Assembly (NCBI RefSeq): GCF_900099835.1
Contig: NZ_FNKP01000003.1
Span: 372,001-436,000 of the forward strand
From: Paraburkholderia fungorum
GTDB lineage: Bacteria; Pseudomonadota; Gammaproteobacteria; Burkholderiales; Burkholderiaceae
DNA: 64,000 nucleotides
Direction: 5' to 3'
Shown: positions 17,416-26,644 of the stretch, piece by piece
Layout of the letters: every line of letters begins with the position of its first letter
How positions within the stretch are numbered: the first letter of the stretch is position 1
Notes under the pieces: generated by a model
What the model was told of the DNA's origin: nothing
Databases searched by the model: none
Seen by the model: the letters and a program-made list of their open reading frames with translations, nothing else
Position numbers and translations under genes: made by a program

Positions 17416-18441
17416 ATGCCGCAGACTTTCAATCGTCGCCATTTCTTGCGCGCGACAGGACGCCTCGCACTAAGCGCCGTCGCAGCCCCATTGACGGCAC
17501 CGTATATCGCGAAAGCCAGTGCATCACGTCTGACAGTGGTCAGCAATCCGGGCCTGGAGAATGCGACGCTCAACATATTGATGGAGCAACAGGGCTTCTT
17601 CAGACAGTTCGGCGCCAATGCGCTCATCGTCGAAGCCGCGGGCACCAGCGGTCCATTCAACGCAATCGCCACAGGTGCCGCGGATATCTGCATGGTATCT
17701 GGCTCCAACATTGTGCTGCCGCGAATTGCTGAAGGCGCACCGGTGAAGATCGTCGGTGCAGGGATGCGAAAGTGCGCGTTGACCATTTTCGCCCGGCCCG
17801 ACGACATCAGAACGCTTGCCGACCTGACAGGAAAATCAGTCGCCGTGGGCCCCGCAAAGGGCTTGTTGCATATGCTGGTAATCCAGCTTTTACGGGAATC
17901 GAACATTGACGCGTCGCAGGTAAATTTCATCGATAAGGGAAGCAACGACGAATGCCATGAAGCCGTGGTTAAAGGCGAGGCCGATGCTTGCTGTTCGAGC
18001 ATTTCGCATCTGAATGACGATGATGGGCTCGTGACCATCAGCGGCGGCAACTTGTGGGAGACTCTGCCCCGATGTGTTTTCCAGACCGCTTATGCCGCCG
18101 ATTCCGCTCTCCGTGACCAGCACGCGAACATCGTCGCGGTCATGGCGGCTTACGGCGCGCTCTACGACTACCTGATGTCGCCGGCTGCGCATGATGCATT
18201 CTTCGAAGCGCGCAAGCATGCGCAAAAGAAATTCGATAAGGCTTCGGCGCAGGCAGTCTGGAATTTCAACCAGGTCCAGCGACCCTACTCACGGGACCTG
18301 TCGTTGACCCACGACGACATCGACTATCTGCAGGATATGGAGATCAATTTTGGCAGCCTGAAGCAGAAACTGCCTTTCCATTCGATAGCGGATATGTCGC
18401 CGGCAAACGACGCAGCGATGCTGCGCGTCGGAACACCTTAG
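17416..18441 (+). CDS. Tat-exported ABC-type substrate-binding protein (NMT1/SsuA-like)
   Basis: 341 residues from the ATG at 17416. A twin-arginine signal (NRRHFLRA, residues 6-13) with hydrophobic stretch runs to about residue 36. The mature part is a type II periplasmic binding protein (LTVVSNPGLENATLNILMEQ, ADICMVSGSN, LTGKSVAVGPAKGLLHMLVI) of the nitrate/sulfonate/aromatic-binding group. No ABC permease or ATPase is adjacent, so it is an orphan binding protein or it feeds a transporter elsewhere. It lies divergent from the LysR gene at 16175, with an operator-like dyad between them. An upstream extension to 17335 is possible but has no support. Confidence 0.8.
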   Translation: MPQTFNRRHFLRATGRLALSAVAAPLTAPYIAKASASRLTVVSNPGLENATLNILMEQQGFFRQFGANALIVEAAGTSGPFNAIATGAADICMVSGSNIVLPRIAEGAPVKIVGAGMRKCALTIFARPDDIRTLADLTGKSVAVGPAKGLLHMLVIQLLRESNIDASQVNFIDKGSNDECHEAVVKGEADACCSSISHLNDDDGLVTISGGNLWETLPRCVFQTAYAADSALRDQHANIVAVMAAYGALYDYLMSPAAHDAFFEARKHAQKKFDKASAQAVWNFNQVQRPYSRDLSLTHDDIDYLQDMEINFGSLKQKLPFHSIADMSPANDAAMLRVGTP

Positions 18442-18604
18442 CGGAACAACTTTGGCACGATCACTGAATCCTCGCGCGACACCCTATTGAGGTATCTGCG
18501 AGAGGATTACTTTTCTACCCCATTTCAATTAGGCACCCGAAACGTTCAATATAAGCTGAATTTCCGGGGACCAGATCAACGAAGTTCGGTCGGGCTCGCC
18601 GCGG

Positions 18605-19717
18605 TCAGAAACGATGCTTGATGCCGGCGATGACGGACAACTGCGAGCCGCCCGGCGGTGGCGCCTGGACTGGCAACATGGTGCTCGCCGCAAGAGCGAG
18701 ATTGCCGCTGTTATGAATGTGATCAGCCGTGACGTACAGCGAGGTGGTCTTGGACAGCGTATAGACGCCGCGCAATACTTCGACCAGAGCTTTATTCGGC
18801 GAATGATCGTATCTGAGATTGGCAACCATACCGTCGATTGAAATGTTGTGCCCCACAGGCACCGTTCCCGTCACCCAGACCAGATCGCTTCTCGGTGTGG
18901 CGATGCCCAGGTTGATACGCCGGATCCAGCCAACACCGAACCTCGCCCCGTCCACGTTGAAGTAACCGCCCAGGACATATCGGCTATCTGTCAGGTTCGG
19001 GGCCGTGAGTCCTCCGTAGGTCGCCGACGTACCACCATTGTTGCGCTCATAGGCGGTGGCTGCACCCCAGTTGTTGCCGGTGTACTTGAGCAGCGCGGAC
19101 CATTCCTTGCATTCCTGGTAAGGGGTTGTTCCGCCGGGGCAATTACTGCCGACCACGCTGACAGGAGTGGCTGCGACTCCATCGCGGCCGAAGCTGTAAT
19201 TCACGCCGCCTTCCAATGCACCGAGGTGGACGCGATAGCTCACGGCGTTGTCCGCACGAGGGTTCGCCACGCCATTGTCCAGCGTAGTCAGGCCCTGCGC
19301 ACCGTCGCCAAACGGGTTGATCGCGGACATCGCATAGAAGCGCATCGTGTATTGGCGGCCAAACGTCAGCCGACCATAGGGGCCGTCGAGACCCACGTAG
19401 GCCTGCCGTCCGAACAGACGTCCGCCCTGGCTCGACGTACCGTTCTGCGGCGAATAACCGCCTTCCAGGTTCCAGATGGTCTGCACTCCCGCGCCGAGAT
19501 CCTCTGTCCCGCGCATGCCGAAGAACGAGGTCGCCATGCCCGATCCCATCTGGAAAGCGCTGCCAGTCGTTTTGCCGGTGGCCGCATGGCTGAGGTACTG
19601 CACGCCTTCGTCGATCGAGCCGTATAACGTAACCGAGCTGGAGCTGACTTCCTGAGCCGATGCCGGTCCAACATACATCAACGCCACGCAAGCGCACAAT
19701 GCGAGCTTGTGATTCAT
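18605..19717 (-). CDS. Outer-membrane porin (OpcP-like), second copy
   Basis: 370 residues from the ATG at 19717. The signal peptide is residues 1-21 (VGPASA), followed by EVSSSSVTLYGSIDEGVQYL, the usual porin N-terminal strand. FGRQAYVGLDGPYGRLTFGRQY and a C-terminal Phe (AGIKHRF) confirm the family. GGAGACAG is 11-12 nt before the start. A LysR-type dyad is 168 nt upstream, and the binding-protein gene at 17416 converges on its 3' end. It is likely the outer-membrane entry point for the substrate of the surrounding transport genes. Confidence 0.9.
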   Translation of the reverse strand: MNHKLALCACVALMYVGPASAQEVSSSSVTLYGSIDEGVQYLSHAATGKTTGSAFQMGSGMATSFFGMRGTEDLGAGVQTIWNLEGGYSPQNGTSSQGGRLFGRQAYVGLDGPYGRLTFGRQYTMRFYAMSAINPFGDGAQGLTTLDNGVANPRADNAVSYRVHLGALEGGVNYSFGRDGVAATPVSVVGSNCPGGTTPYQECKEWSALLKYTGNNWGAATAYERNNGGTSATYGGLTAPNLTDSRYVLGGYFNVDGARFGVGWIRRINLGIATPRSDLVWVTGTVPVGHNISIDGMVANLRYDHSPNKALVEVLRGVYTLSKTTSLYVTADHIHNSGNLALAASTMLPVQAPPPGGSQLSVIAGIKHRF

Positions 19718-19884
19718 ATCTGCTTCTGTCTCCATGTAGTAATCCGCGATCCATCTTTGTGACGCCTCATAGACGTTGGCCGTCTCGAGGTGGATCGCGT
19801 TGTCTCTGTTTTGCTTTTTGATTCGAAGCACCGCAATTCTTGCTAGCTTGTCGCCGTAGGTCTATTGAAATAATCTGGTCGTGG

Positions 19885-19902
19885 CTTGAGGAAACCGTCA
19901 AG
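19885..19902. promoter_or_regulatory. LysR-type dyad, copy 3
   Basis: CTTGAGGAAACCGTCAAG is a CTTGA-N8-TCAAG inverted repeat, 168 nt upstream of the porin start at 19717. It resembles copy 1 more than copies 2 and 4. Confidence 0.55.
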
Positions 19903-19995
19903 TGATTCGCCGAAGAGTTCGATTGGCAGCAAGACGCGTATCGATCAGGTGAATGAAAAAACGGGATCGTCAGGCAAAGTGGGGCCATGCAAAGT

Positions 19996-20022
19996 ACCCG
20001 CTTCCAAAAGAGAGAAGCGGGT
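19996..20022. terminator. Stem-loop, 9-bp perfect stem
   Basis: Arms ACCCGCTTC and GAAGCGGGT with a 9-nt loop. No U-run follows on either strand, so termination is only a possibility. Confidence 0.3.
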
Positions 20023-20100
20023 GCGGAGGATCGGCGTTGGAGCGGCTCGGAACGAGCCTGTGAAATCTGCAGAGGCCGCGAATGGGCGATGCAACGGAGC

Positions 20101-20145
20101 ACGCGTCGTCCAGCGGAAAAGAAACTTCCCCGCCGGACGACGCGT
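20101..20145. repeat. Long inverted repeat (11 bp plus 4 bp, 13-nt loop)
   Basis: Arms ACGCGTCGTCC and GGACGACGCGT are perfect over 11 bp, followed after one mismatch by GCGG/CCGC. Together they form a stable hairpin in otherwise non-coding DNA 160 nt past the 3' end of the gene at 20305. No T-run is seen; a terminator, RNA structure or protein site are all possible. Confidence 0.5.
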
Positions 20146-20304
20146 TGTCGAAAGCGCAAACGATAGTCGAACAGGATCCTTCGCTCTCGAAGCGCGACAG
20201 GAACTGGTTGTCAAAAGCCGGGCGTCTACTTCATGAAACGGCGCCAGCGATCCGCATTGATCGCATGGCAGCCGTGACCAGTCACCCGCTCATGACCACA
20301 CAAC

Positions 20305-21276
20305 TCAGACACGCGGGTCGACAAACAACTCGTCCATCGACATCCGGCGCGGTGTGAGGCCCTGTTTGAACGCAGTGGCTTCCAGTGCTTCGATGGTCTT
20401 GCGATTTTCCTCGATACCGTAAGGCAGCGGATCGTGACCGACAATCTGGCGCAGCTTCAGGTACTTGTTGTCGCCTGCGCTGGTCGATTCGCCTGCATCG
20501 AGACGCGCCAGCCACTCCTTCTTCGCCTGCGCAAACGCGTCGTAAATCGACTTCGCGATCCACGGATGCTCGGCCAGCACCGAATCTTTCACGACGATCG
20601 TGCCATGCATCGGATAAACGCCGGTACGTGCGTAGTATTCCGTTTCGAGTTCGGTTGCGTTCGGCAGCAGATCTGGATAGTCGGCTTCGACTTCTTTCCA
20701 GCCACCTGTGGGCGCACCCGTGCGCCCAATGCCCGCGTTCGCGCCGAAGCCTGCGGCGAGTTCGCCTTTCGCCATCATGTCGGCGAGCGAGCTGCCCTCG
20801 GGTGCATGAATCACGTTCGACGGCAGCTTCAACTGCGTGACGTGTTCTTCATCGTCGACTACCCACGTAACCTTCGACGAATCCAGGCCGAATTCATCCA
20901 TCAGTACCTGGCGGGTCCATACGCCTGTCGTGACCGAGTACGCACGCACGCCGACCTTTTTCCCTTCGAGGTCTTTCGGATGCTTGATGCCCGCGTCAGG
21001 CCGCACCAGTAGTCCGCCATGATGGAAGCGTCGCACCACGAAGATCGGCAGGGCAACGAACGGCGCGCCGTAGGCGCGCGCAATGATGTAGGTGGTCGGC
21101 GCCAGTTCACACACGTCGAATTCGACGTCACGCACCATCCGCCGGAATGCGCCGATCTGCGGTTTGACGGTGACGAATTCCGCGTCCACACCTTCAATGG
21201 GAATTGATCCGTTACGAACGGCCGACGTCTGCGGATGATCCGCAATGGCGATCTTGAGGTGAACCTTCGTTGACAT
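20305..21276 (-). CDS. 4,5-dihydroxyphthalate decarboxylase-family protein, second copy
   Basis: 323 residues with the same family signature as 6234-7142 (VRDVEFDVCELAPTTYI, KKVGVRAYSVTTGVWTRQV, RMSMDELFVDPRV), and no signal peptide. The two share the family plan but are far from identical, so this is not a recent duplication. AGGAGAGACAG lies just before the ATG at 21276. Known members decarboxylate 4,5-dihydroxyphthalate to protocatechuate; this one is only assigned to the family. A LysR-type dyad lies 210 nt upstream, and the LysR paralogue gene at 21564 is immediately upstream on the same strand. Confidence 0.75.
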   Translation of the reverse strand: MSTKVHLKIAIADHPQTSAVRNGSIPIEGVDAEFVTVKPQIGAFRRMVRDVEFDVCELAPTTYIIARAYGAPFVALPIFVVRRFHHGGLLVRPDAGIKHPKDLEGKKVGVRAYSVTTGVWTRQVLMDEFGLDSSKVTWVVDDEEHVTQLKLPSNVIHAPEGSSLADMMAKGELAAGFGANAGIGRTGAPTGGWKEVEADYPDLLPNATELETEYYARTGVYPMHGTIVVKDSVLAEHPWIAKSIYDAFAQAKKEWLARLDAGESTSAGDNKYLKLRQIVGHDPLPYGIEENRKTIEALEATAFKQGLTPRRMSMDELFVDPRV

Positions 21277-21485
21277 CTGTCTCTCCTGAATAATTGGCTG
21301 TGGCGAAACCCGATCCGCGCCTGCGACTCGTCACCACAAAAAATTTCTGGCCTTCCGGAATGGGCCGGCTGTTCAGTGCCGGAAGGTCGAGACAATGATT
21401 CACGCTCCCCCCACACCCGGCTGTCAGGCGATCAGGATGTTGCCAGCGCACGGTCATGCGGTCGATTGAATAAAATTACTTGAGC

Positions 21486-21503
21486 CTTAACCAAATGGTA
21501 AAA
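21486..21503. promoter_or_regulatory. LysR-type dyad, copy 4
   Basis: CTTAACCAAATGGTAAAA, one base different from copy 2. It lies between the LysR gene end at 21564 and the start of the decarboxylase-like gene at 21276, so it probably controls the latter. Confidence 0.6.
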
Positions 21504-21563
21504 CCTCGGGAATACGAGGTATCGAAGGACATTTTGTCGATGACGCGCGTCACGCCTTGTGGA

Positions 21564-22547
21564 TCACTGCCCGCCTGAGCCCACGGAGCCCGCCGACCGC
21601 TCCACCTCGGTAGACACGAGTAGCGGGCTGACCTCTTCGAGGCAACCCAGCATCAGCATTGCGCTTGGCACGAGCGGTTTATCGGCGCGCCAGGCAGCGC
21701 CGAGCGGAGATCTGACAAAACCCGGATCGAGTGGCAATACGTGGATAGGACTGACTTCTGCGTACGGATACTGGATATCTATCGTGTACAGCGCGATTGC
21801 ATCTTCGGACTGGATATAGGCGCGGCTAAGATGAGCGGAAAGGGTCTCGATGTAATTGAGCGGCATGGACATGCCATTACGCGCAAAGGTACTTTCGATC
21901 GGCTCCCGCAATAGCGATCCTGGAGGCGGAAGCACCCACGGAAAGTCCTGAAGATCTTTCCATTTCAAATCCTTTCTTCCCACCAGCGGATGATGCGGCC
22001 CGGTCACCAGCCGGACCTGCGAATACATGAGAACCTTCCCCTGCAATCCAACCATCGCCGACTGATTAGGGAGCCGTCCAACCACGAGATCCAGCTCGCC
22101 TCGCCGTAGTTCCTGCAATAGTGTCGTCATCGGCCCCTCGAAAATCGACACATTGGCGTGCGGCGATTGTTGCTTGAGCCGCGCGAGCGCTTTCGGCATG
22201 ATCGTTGGAATCAGACTGGGGAGCGCCCCAACGTGAACCTTTCCTGACTGTCCCGTTTGCAGTGCCTTGATTTCCTCGGCAACACGCCCCAACCCACTCA
22301 GAAGAACCCGAGCATGACGGACCACGCATTCACCATATGCGGTGGGTCGCAAGCCGTTGACGGTACGCTCAAACAGTTTTACACCGAGTGCGCCCTCGAT
22401 TTCACTGAGCGCTTTTGAAACCGCCGACACCGTAATGAAGGAGTTCGACGCGACTTCGCTTAGATTTCCAAAGTCATTGACGGCCAGGATCAAACGCAAG
22501 TGGCGCGCTTTCAGATTTGCAGTCAAATACCAGTCAAGTTGACTCAT
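21564..22547 (-). CDS. LysR-type transcriptional regulator, paralogue of 16175-17152
   Basis: 327 residues from the ATG at 22547, chosen because GGAGACC lies 6-9 nt before it; an ATG 13 codons earlier has no ribosome site. It begins MSQLDWYLTANLKARHLRLI, like its paralogue. The HTH is at about 15-75, and the effector domain holds WVLPPPGSLLREPIE and NYIETLSAHL. It lies upstream of the decarboxylase-like gene. The two LysR proteins probably recognise the same dyad (four copies nearby), which raises the question of division of labour between them. Confidence 0.88.
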   Translation of the reverse strand: MSQLDWYLTANLKARHLRLILAVNDFGNLSEVASNSFITVSAVSKALSEIEGALGVKLFERTVNGLRPTAYGECVVRHARVLLSGLGRVAEEIKALQTGQSGKVHVGALPSLIPTIMPKALARLKQQSPHANVSIFEGPMTTLLQELRRGELDLVVGRLPNQSAMVGLQGKVLMYSQVRLVTGPHHPLVGRKDLKWKDLQDFPWVLPPPGSLLREPIESTFARNGMSMPLNYIETLSAHLSRAYIQSEDAIALYTIDIQYPYAEVSPIHVLPLDPGFVRSPLGAAWRADKPLVPSAMLMLGCLEEVSPLLVSTEVERSAGSVGSGGQ

Positions 22548-23189
22548 CAGGTCTCCGTATTCGTCACCGCAGGCGGTACTCCGCACACGGTTTTCACCGC
22601 ATTTTACCCTTGTGCGGATTTCCGCTTCATAGCGACGCTGCCATTCCGACTCGCTACAACTCCAGCACTGACACTCGTCAAGGACCTTTGCATCGTCGAG
22701 TGCGAAACATCGGCAAACGTCGCAGATAAGCCGCCGCTCGCACGGTGGCGCAGCGGTTTGGACGCTATTCCACTGCGTGGCCGATACTGGTTTACCCGGC
22801 CAGATTGTCAGTTAAAAAATACCATTCAATCTAAGTTTTATGCATGGACCGATCGCCTCTCGCGCACTTAACCTTAACGAATGAGTTTCGATAACTTTTT
22901 CTCCCGAATCGATAACGACCAGGCAATAAATACCTGCAGTCAACGGAGATCGAATTGAATGGAGAAATGAACTGAGGCTGTTGGTTTGCGTCGTCGTTAC
23001 CGGTCTTCGATTCGGCAGCCAATAATTTGGGCATCCGATCCGAACAGACTTTCCTCGTTATAACCCCGGCATACGCGAGCACACAGGAATGCTCGATGGT
23101 CGATTCATCGCCAATATATTAGGCATCCAGAATAATAAATATTCAAAAAAGCATCGGCAACCAGATGCAGATAACAACGGAGATATCGC
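22548..23189. other. Intergenic region upstream of porin (642 nt)
   Basis: No credible gene on either strand. The last 100 nt before the porin are AT-rich and should hold its promoter. I found no LysR-type dyad of the CTTRA type in this stretch and no terminator with a T-run. Confidence 0.5.
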
Positions 23190-24281
23190 TTGAAGAAATT
23201 TGCCACTCTCGCATGCGGCACGGTCTTGTCGTGCGCGTCCACTCCGGCCGCGTTCGCGCAGTCGTCGGTCACGCTTTACGGCGTACTCGACAATGGTTTC
23301 GTCTATCAAAGTTCGTCGGGCAGCAACAGTTCGGCGGTCCGCGCGGTACCAGGCGGACTCTTCGCAACACGTTACGGCTTCAAGGGCACTGAGGATATCG
23401 GCGGCGGCCTGCACGTCAATTTCCAGTTGGAGCAAGCGTTCTCAGGTCAAACGGGCGCCGCGACCAATCCGGCCGACGCGTTCAATCGTCTGGCGTATGT
23501 CGGCATGTCCGGCGGCTTCGGCGAAGTCCGCTTCGGGTTGCAGAACTCGCCTTCTTACGACGTCCTCCAGGCAGCAATGGACCCGTCCTGGGTCAAGAGC
23601 ATCGCGTCGCCGATGAATAACTTCAATGGCCTGATCATCCGCGCGAACAATGGTATCTCCTACTACACGCCGACCTTCGATGGTCTGAATGCCAAGTTCA
23701 TGGTGGCATTGCGCGATTCGTCGGCAGGTGGGTCGGGCAACGGCATTGGGTTCTACAACGTCGTTCTCCAGTACATCAACGGGCCATTGAATGTGGCGGC
23801 CGGCTATGAACGCGGTGACGAGCCGAGCGTCGGCGCCGGCGGCAGCTATACGCTCGCAGGCGGTGCATTGGCAGGTCCGGGGGCGGTATTTACCGTGTTT
23901 AACGCGGGTGCGTCGTATGCGATCGGAGCCAACCGCATCTGGCTGGCTTATCACACGGAGCATCTGACGAATACGCCGAAATACAAGCAGCACGACGTCT
24001 ACCAGATCTCGGACTCGTATCAGATCTCGCCATTTGCGTTGATTTCGCTGATGTACGGTTACCTGTACGACCGCACGGGAGAAGGCAACAACGCGCAGCA
24101 GTTGGGTCTGCTTTTCGAGTACTCACTGTCCAAGTCGACTGAACTCTATACGGCGGCCGGCTTTATCCAGAACAGGAACCAGGCTCAATACACGCTGTCG
24201 GGTACCGCTTATTCGGGCCTCGCCGTCACTCCCGGTACCAATACGCGCGGCATTGGAGTGGGTCTGGTTCACAAGTTCTGA
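23190..24281 (+). CDS. Outer-membrane porin (OpcP-like), third copy, TTG start
   Basis: 363 residues. A signal peptide (MKKFATLACGTVLSCASTPA, cleavage near residue 23, AFA/QSS) precedes QSSVTLYGVLDNGFVYQSSS. Porin motifs are TRYGFKGTEDIGGGLHVNFQ and FNRLAYVGMSGGFGEVRFG, and the C-terminus is VGLVHKF. No ATG fits: the start is the TTG at 23190 with ACGGAG 8 nt upstream. Such a start normally lowers expression. It faces the LysR gene at 24418 end to end, and its link to the neighbouring catabolic genes is by position only. Confidence 0.9.
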   Translation: MKKFATLACGTVLSCASTPAAFAQSSVTLYGVLDNGFVYQSSSGSNSSAVRAVPGGLFATRYGFKGTEDIGGGLHVNFQLEQAFSGQTGAATNPADAFNRLAYVGMSGGFGEVRFGLQNSPSYDVLQAAMDPSWVKSIASPMNNFNGLIIRANNGISYYTPTFDGLNAKFMVALRDSSAGGSGNGIGFYNVVLQYINGPLNVAAGYERGDEPSVGAGGSYTLAGGALAGPGAVFTVFNAGASYAIGANRIWLAYHTEHLTNTPKYKQHDVYQISDSYQISPFALISLMYGYLYDRTGEGNNAQQLGLLFEYSLSKSTELYTAAGFIQNRNQAQYTLSGTAYSGLAVTPGTNTRGIGVGLVHKF

Positions 24282-24405
24282 GGATGCGGCAGAAACACCA
24301 ACCGGGGCTGTCCAGATGCGCCGGTTGGGCAGTCTCACTGTTATTGGGCGTGGCCGTTTCCAAACCGGCACAGCGGATATCTTCAAACAGCCCGGTGCGG
24401 AATTC

Positions 24406-24431
24406 GGGCGCAGGCAACTACGCCTGCGCCC
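24406..24431. terminator. Stem-loop between convergent genes
   Basis: GGGCGCAGGC and GCCTGCGCCC form a perfect 10-bp stem with a 6-nt loop at the 3' ends of the convergent porin and LysR genes. No U-run is present, but the position and stability suit a bidirectional terminator. A second, weaker stem (CCAACCGG/CCGGTTGG) lies closer to the porin stop. Confidence 0.45.
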
Positions 24432-25371
24432 GTGCTCTGCGCCGGGCGCCTTTCGTCGCGCCCGGCATAGGCGTCACGACTTCCGCAAGCAGTTCCTCGT
24501 GCAATCCCCTCAACACGTCGACGAATGCCGAAGCGAGCCGCTCCCGCGGCCTGTGCGGCGGGAATAGCAGGTAAGTTGGAAACAGCGTAGCCGGTAGAAA
24601 TGGCCTGATCGCGATGCCCGGCCCGGCAAAGTCGCGAGCGACGATCGGATGGGCCAACGTCACGCCCATACCGTGGCGAACCATCTCGCAGCACATCGCG
24701 GTGTATTGCGCCTCGATCGCCAGGACACGCTGCACGCCGGCGCGCAGAAACACTTCATCCATCATGGCTCGCGTACCGTCACCGTGACATAGCGAGATGA
24801 ACGACTCCCCCTCCAGATCTTCAGGCTTGACGGTGCGCTTCGCCGCGAGCGGATGCGTGTCCGGCATCACGCAAACGGCCGCCACGTTCGACAACTGCTC
24901 GACCTCGCAATCGGATGCCTCACTCACATACACCGCCACGCCGAGATCGCAGAACTGCGACGCCGTCCAGTGATTGACGGTCGCCGACGTGTTGACGTGA
25001 AGCGACACCGTGACGTCAGGGAATAACCCGACAAAGCGTTTGATTGCATGCGGCACCAGCGTCATGCCCGCCGACGGCATGGCCGCGATGCGCAACCGCC
25101 CGCTGCCGAGATTGCGAATCTGCGCGGCGGCGTTCGCGAGGCCCTGCAAACCGACAAACGCGCGTTCGACCTCGCGAAAGAACGCCTCGCCCTCGCTGGT
25201 CGGAATCAGCCGCACACCGCTGCGTTGAAAAAGCTGCAAGCCCGTGTCGCGTTCCAGTTGCGCGATCAGACGGCTCACATTCGGCTGGGACGTGAAGAGC
25301 GCCTTGGCCGCAGCCGTCATGGAACCCGACACCATCACGGCCCGAAACGCTTCTATGTGCTTGAGATTCAT
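24418..25371 (-). CDS. LysR-type regulator of the opine/amine catabolic operon (OccR/NocR-like)
   Basis: 317 residues: HTH about 5-65 (HIEAFRAVMVSGSMTAAAKA, TSQPNVSRLIAQLERDTGLQ), effector domain from about 90. The pattern of residues resembles the opine-responsive OccR/NocR branch of LysR proteins. It is divergent from the transport-oxidase operon starting at 25531, with a 159-nt gap between them. It should activate that operon in response to the imported amine compound; the inducer is not known. Confidence 0.85.
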   Translation of the reverse strand: MNLKHIEAFRAVMVSGSMTAAAKALFTSQPNVSRLIAQLERDTGLQLFQRSGVRLIPTSEGEAFFREVERAFVGLQGLANAAAQIRNLGSGRLRIAAMPSAGMTLVPHAIKRFVGLFPDVTVSLHVNTSATVNHWTASQFCDLGVAVYVSEASDCEVEQLSNVAAVCVMPDTHPLAAKRTVKPEDLEGESFISLCHGDGTRAMMDEVFLRAGVQRVLAIEAQYTAMCCEMVRHGMGVTLAHPIVARDFAGPGIAIRPFLPATLFPTYLLFPPHRPRERLASAFVDVLRGLHEELLAEVVTPMPGATKGARRRARAQA

Positions 25372-25530
25372 ACGTATTTTCCCTTAGACCAGCACCTTCA
25401 ACCCATATCATTCTTGCATGGATAGGTATTTTATTCGTATTGGACGACATAGCCAGCCAGCGCGACACTGCATTTTATCGACGGGCCGACTAGCCCGCGC
25501 CACCCCACATCGGAACTGGAGATCGTCGTC

Positions 25531-26586
25531 ATGAAAAGCGCGTTGCATCGCCGTCTGTCCGCCCCTTCGCGCGCCGCCGTCGCGGCGCTTTCCTTCGCTT
25601 CCGCCCTCGTCGCCCACGCCGAGACCACCCTGTACGTCGCCAATGTGGGCGGCTCGAACGAACAGGTCTACCGGCAAAAAATCATCCCGGCGTTCGAGAA
25701 GGCGCACAACGTCAAGATCGTTTATGTCGCGGGCAATTCGAGCGATACGCTTGCCAAGCTGCAGGCGCAGAAAGGGCATCAGCAGATCAACGTCGCGGTG
25801 ATGGACGACGGTCCCATGTATCAGGCGATGCAACTGAACCTGTGCGCGAAGCTCGACGACGCGCCGGTGATGAAGGACGTCTACCCGCTGGCGAAACTCG
25901 GACCGACTTCGATCGGCGTCGGCATGGTCGCAACCGGCATCGGCTACAACGAGGAAGCGTTCAGGAAGGCCGGCCTGCCGCCGCCCGATTCGTGGAAAGC
26001 ACTTACCGATAGCCGCATCAAAGGCAAGATCGGTGTGCCGCCGATCACCAACACCTACGGCCTGCATACGCTCGTCATGCTCGCGCGTCTGTCGGGCGGC
26101 GGTGAGAAGAACATCGACCCTGGCTTCGCCGAAATGACGAAGGCAGTTGCGCCGAACGTGCTGTCCTGGGCGCCGACGCCAGGCGAGATGGACGGCCAGA
26201 TGCAGGCCGGCGACGTGATCCTCGCCCCCTACGGCAGCGGCCGCGCGGTGGCCTTGCAGAACACCGGTTTCCCGCTCAAATTCGTCTACCCGAAGGAAGG
26301 TGCGGTCGCATTGCAGGTAGCAGCCTGCGTGATCGCCGAAAACGCCCAGCCGCAGTTGTCGCAGCAGTTCGTTCAATACCTGCTGAGCCCGGAAGTGCAG
26401 GCGGCACAGGCGCAAGGCATCGGTTTGGGTCCGGTCAACAAGACCGTCAAGCTCGCGCCAGACATCGCCGCGCGCGTGCCTTACGGTCCCGAACAGATCT
26501 CGAAGCTGACCGCAATGGACTGGGCGACGATCAACCAGCATCGGACCGAGTGGACCGAACGCTGGAATCGCTCGGTCGAGCGTTGA
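25531..26586 (+). CDS. ABC transporter periplasmic binding protein (PotD/PotF-like)
   Basis: 351 residues, Sec signal 1-30 (ALVAHA/ETT). The mature part is a type II binding protein of the polyamine/iron group (TTLYVANVGGSNEQVYRQKI, GYNEEAFRKAGLPPPDSWKA, GRAVALQNTGFPL). GGAG is 9 nt before the ATG. It opens an operon with an ATPase and two permeases and hence supplies substrate specificity. Operon context suggests a positively charged or zwitterionic amine compound such as an opine or N-substituted amino acid. Confidence 0.88.
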   Translation: MKSALHRRLSAPSRAAVAALSFASALVAHAETTLYVANVGGSNEQVYRQKIIPAFEKAHNVKIVYVAGNSSDTLAKLQAQKGHQQINVAVMDDGPMYQAMQLNLCAKLDDAPVMKDVYPLAKLGPTSIGVGMVATGIGYNEEAFRKAGLPPPDSWKALTDSRIKGKIGVPPITNTYGLHTLVMLARLSGGGEKNIDPGFAEMTKAVAPNVLSWAPTPGEMDGQMQAGDVILAPYGSGRAVALQNTGFPLKFVYPKEGAVALQVAACVIAENAQPQLSQQFVQYLLSPEVQAAQAQGIGLGPVNKTVKLAPDIAARVPYGPEQISKLTAMDWATINQHRTEWTERWNRSVER

Positions 26587-26644
26587 ACTCCGTCACCGGC
26601 ATTTCTTTCCGCGCGGCGCGCGATCTGATGAAGGAGCAAGACGC

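Larger units (their letters stand above)
19718..20304. other. Intergenic region with two perfect hairpins (587 nt)
   Basis: No protein-coding gene is credible here. The region holds the dyad at 19885-19902, a 9-bp hairpin at 19996-20022 and a longer inverted repeat at 20101-20145. It lies between the porin start and the 3' end of the gene at 20305. A small RNA or an unusual terminator region is possible. Confidence 0.5.

Noticed and set aside
18467..18520. Possible terminator after the Tat binding-protein gene
   Set aside because: AATCCTC/GAGGATT arms have bulges and a long loop; too weak to list.
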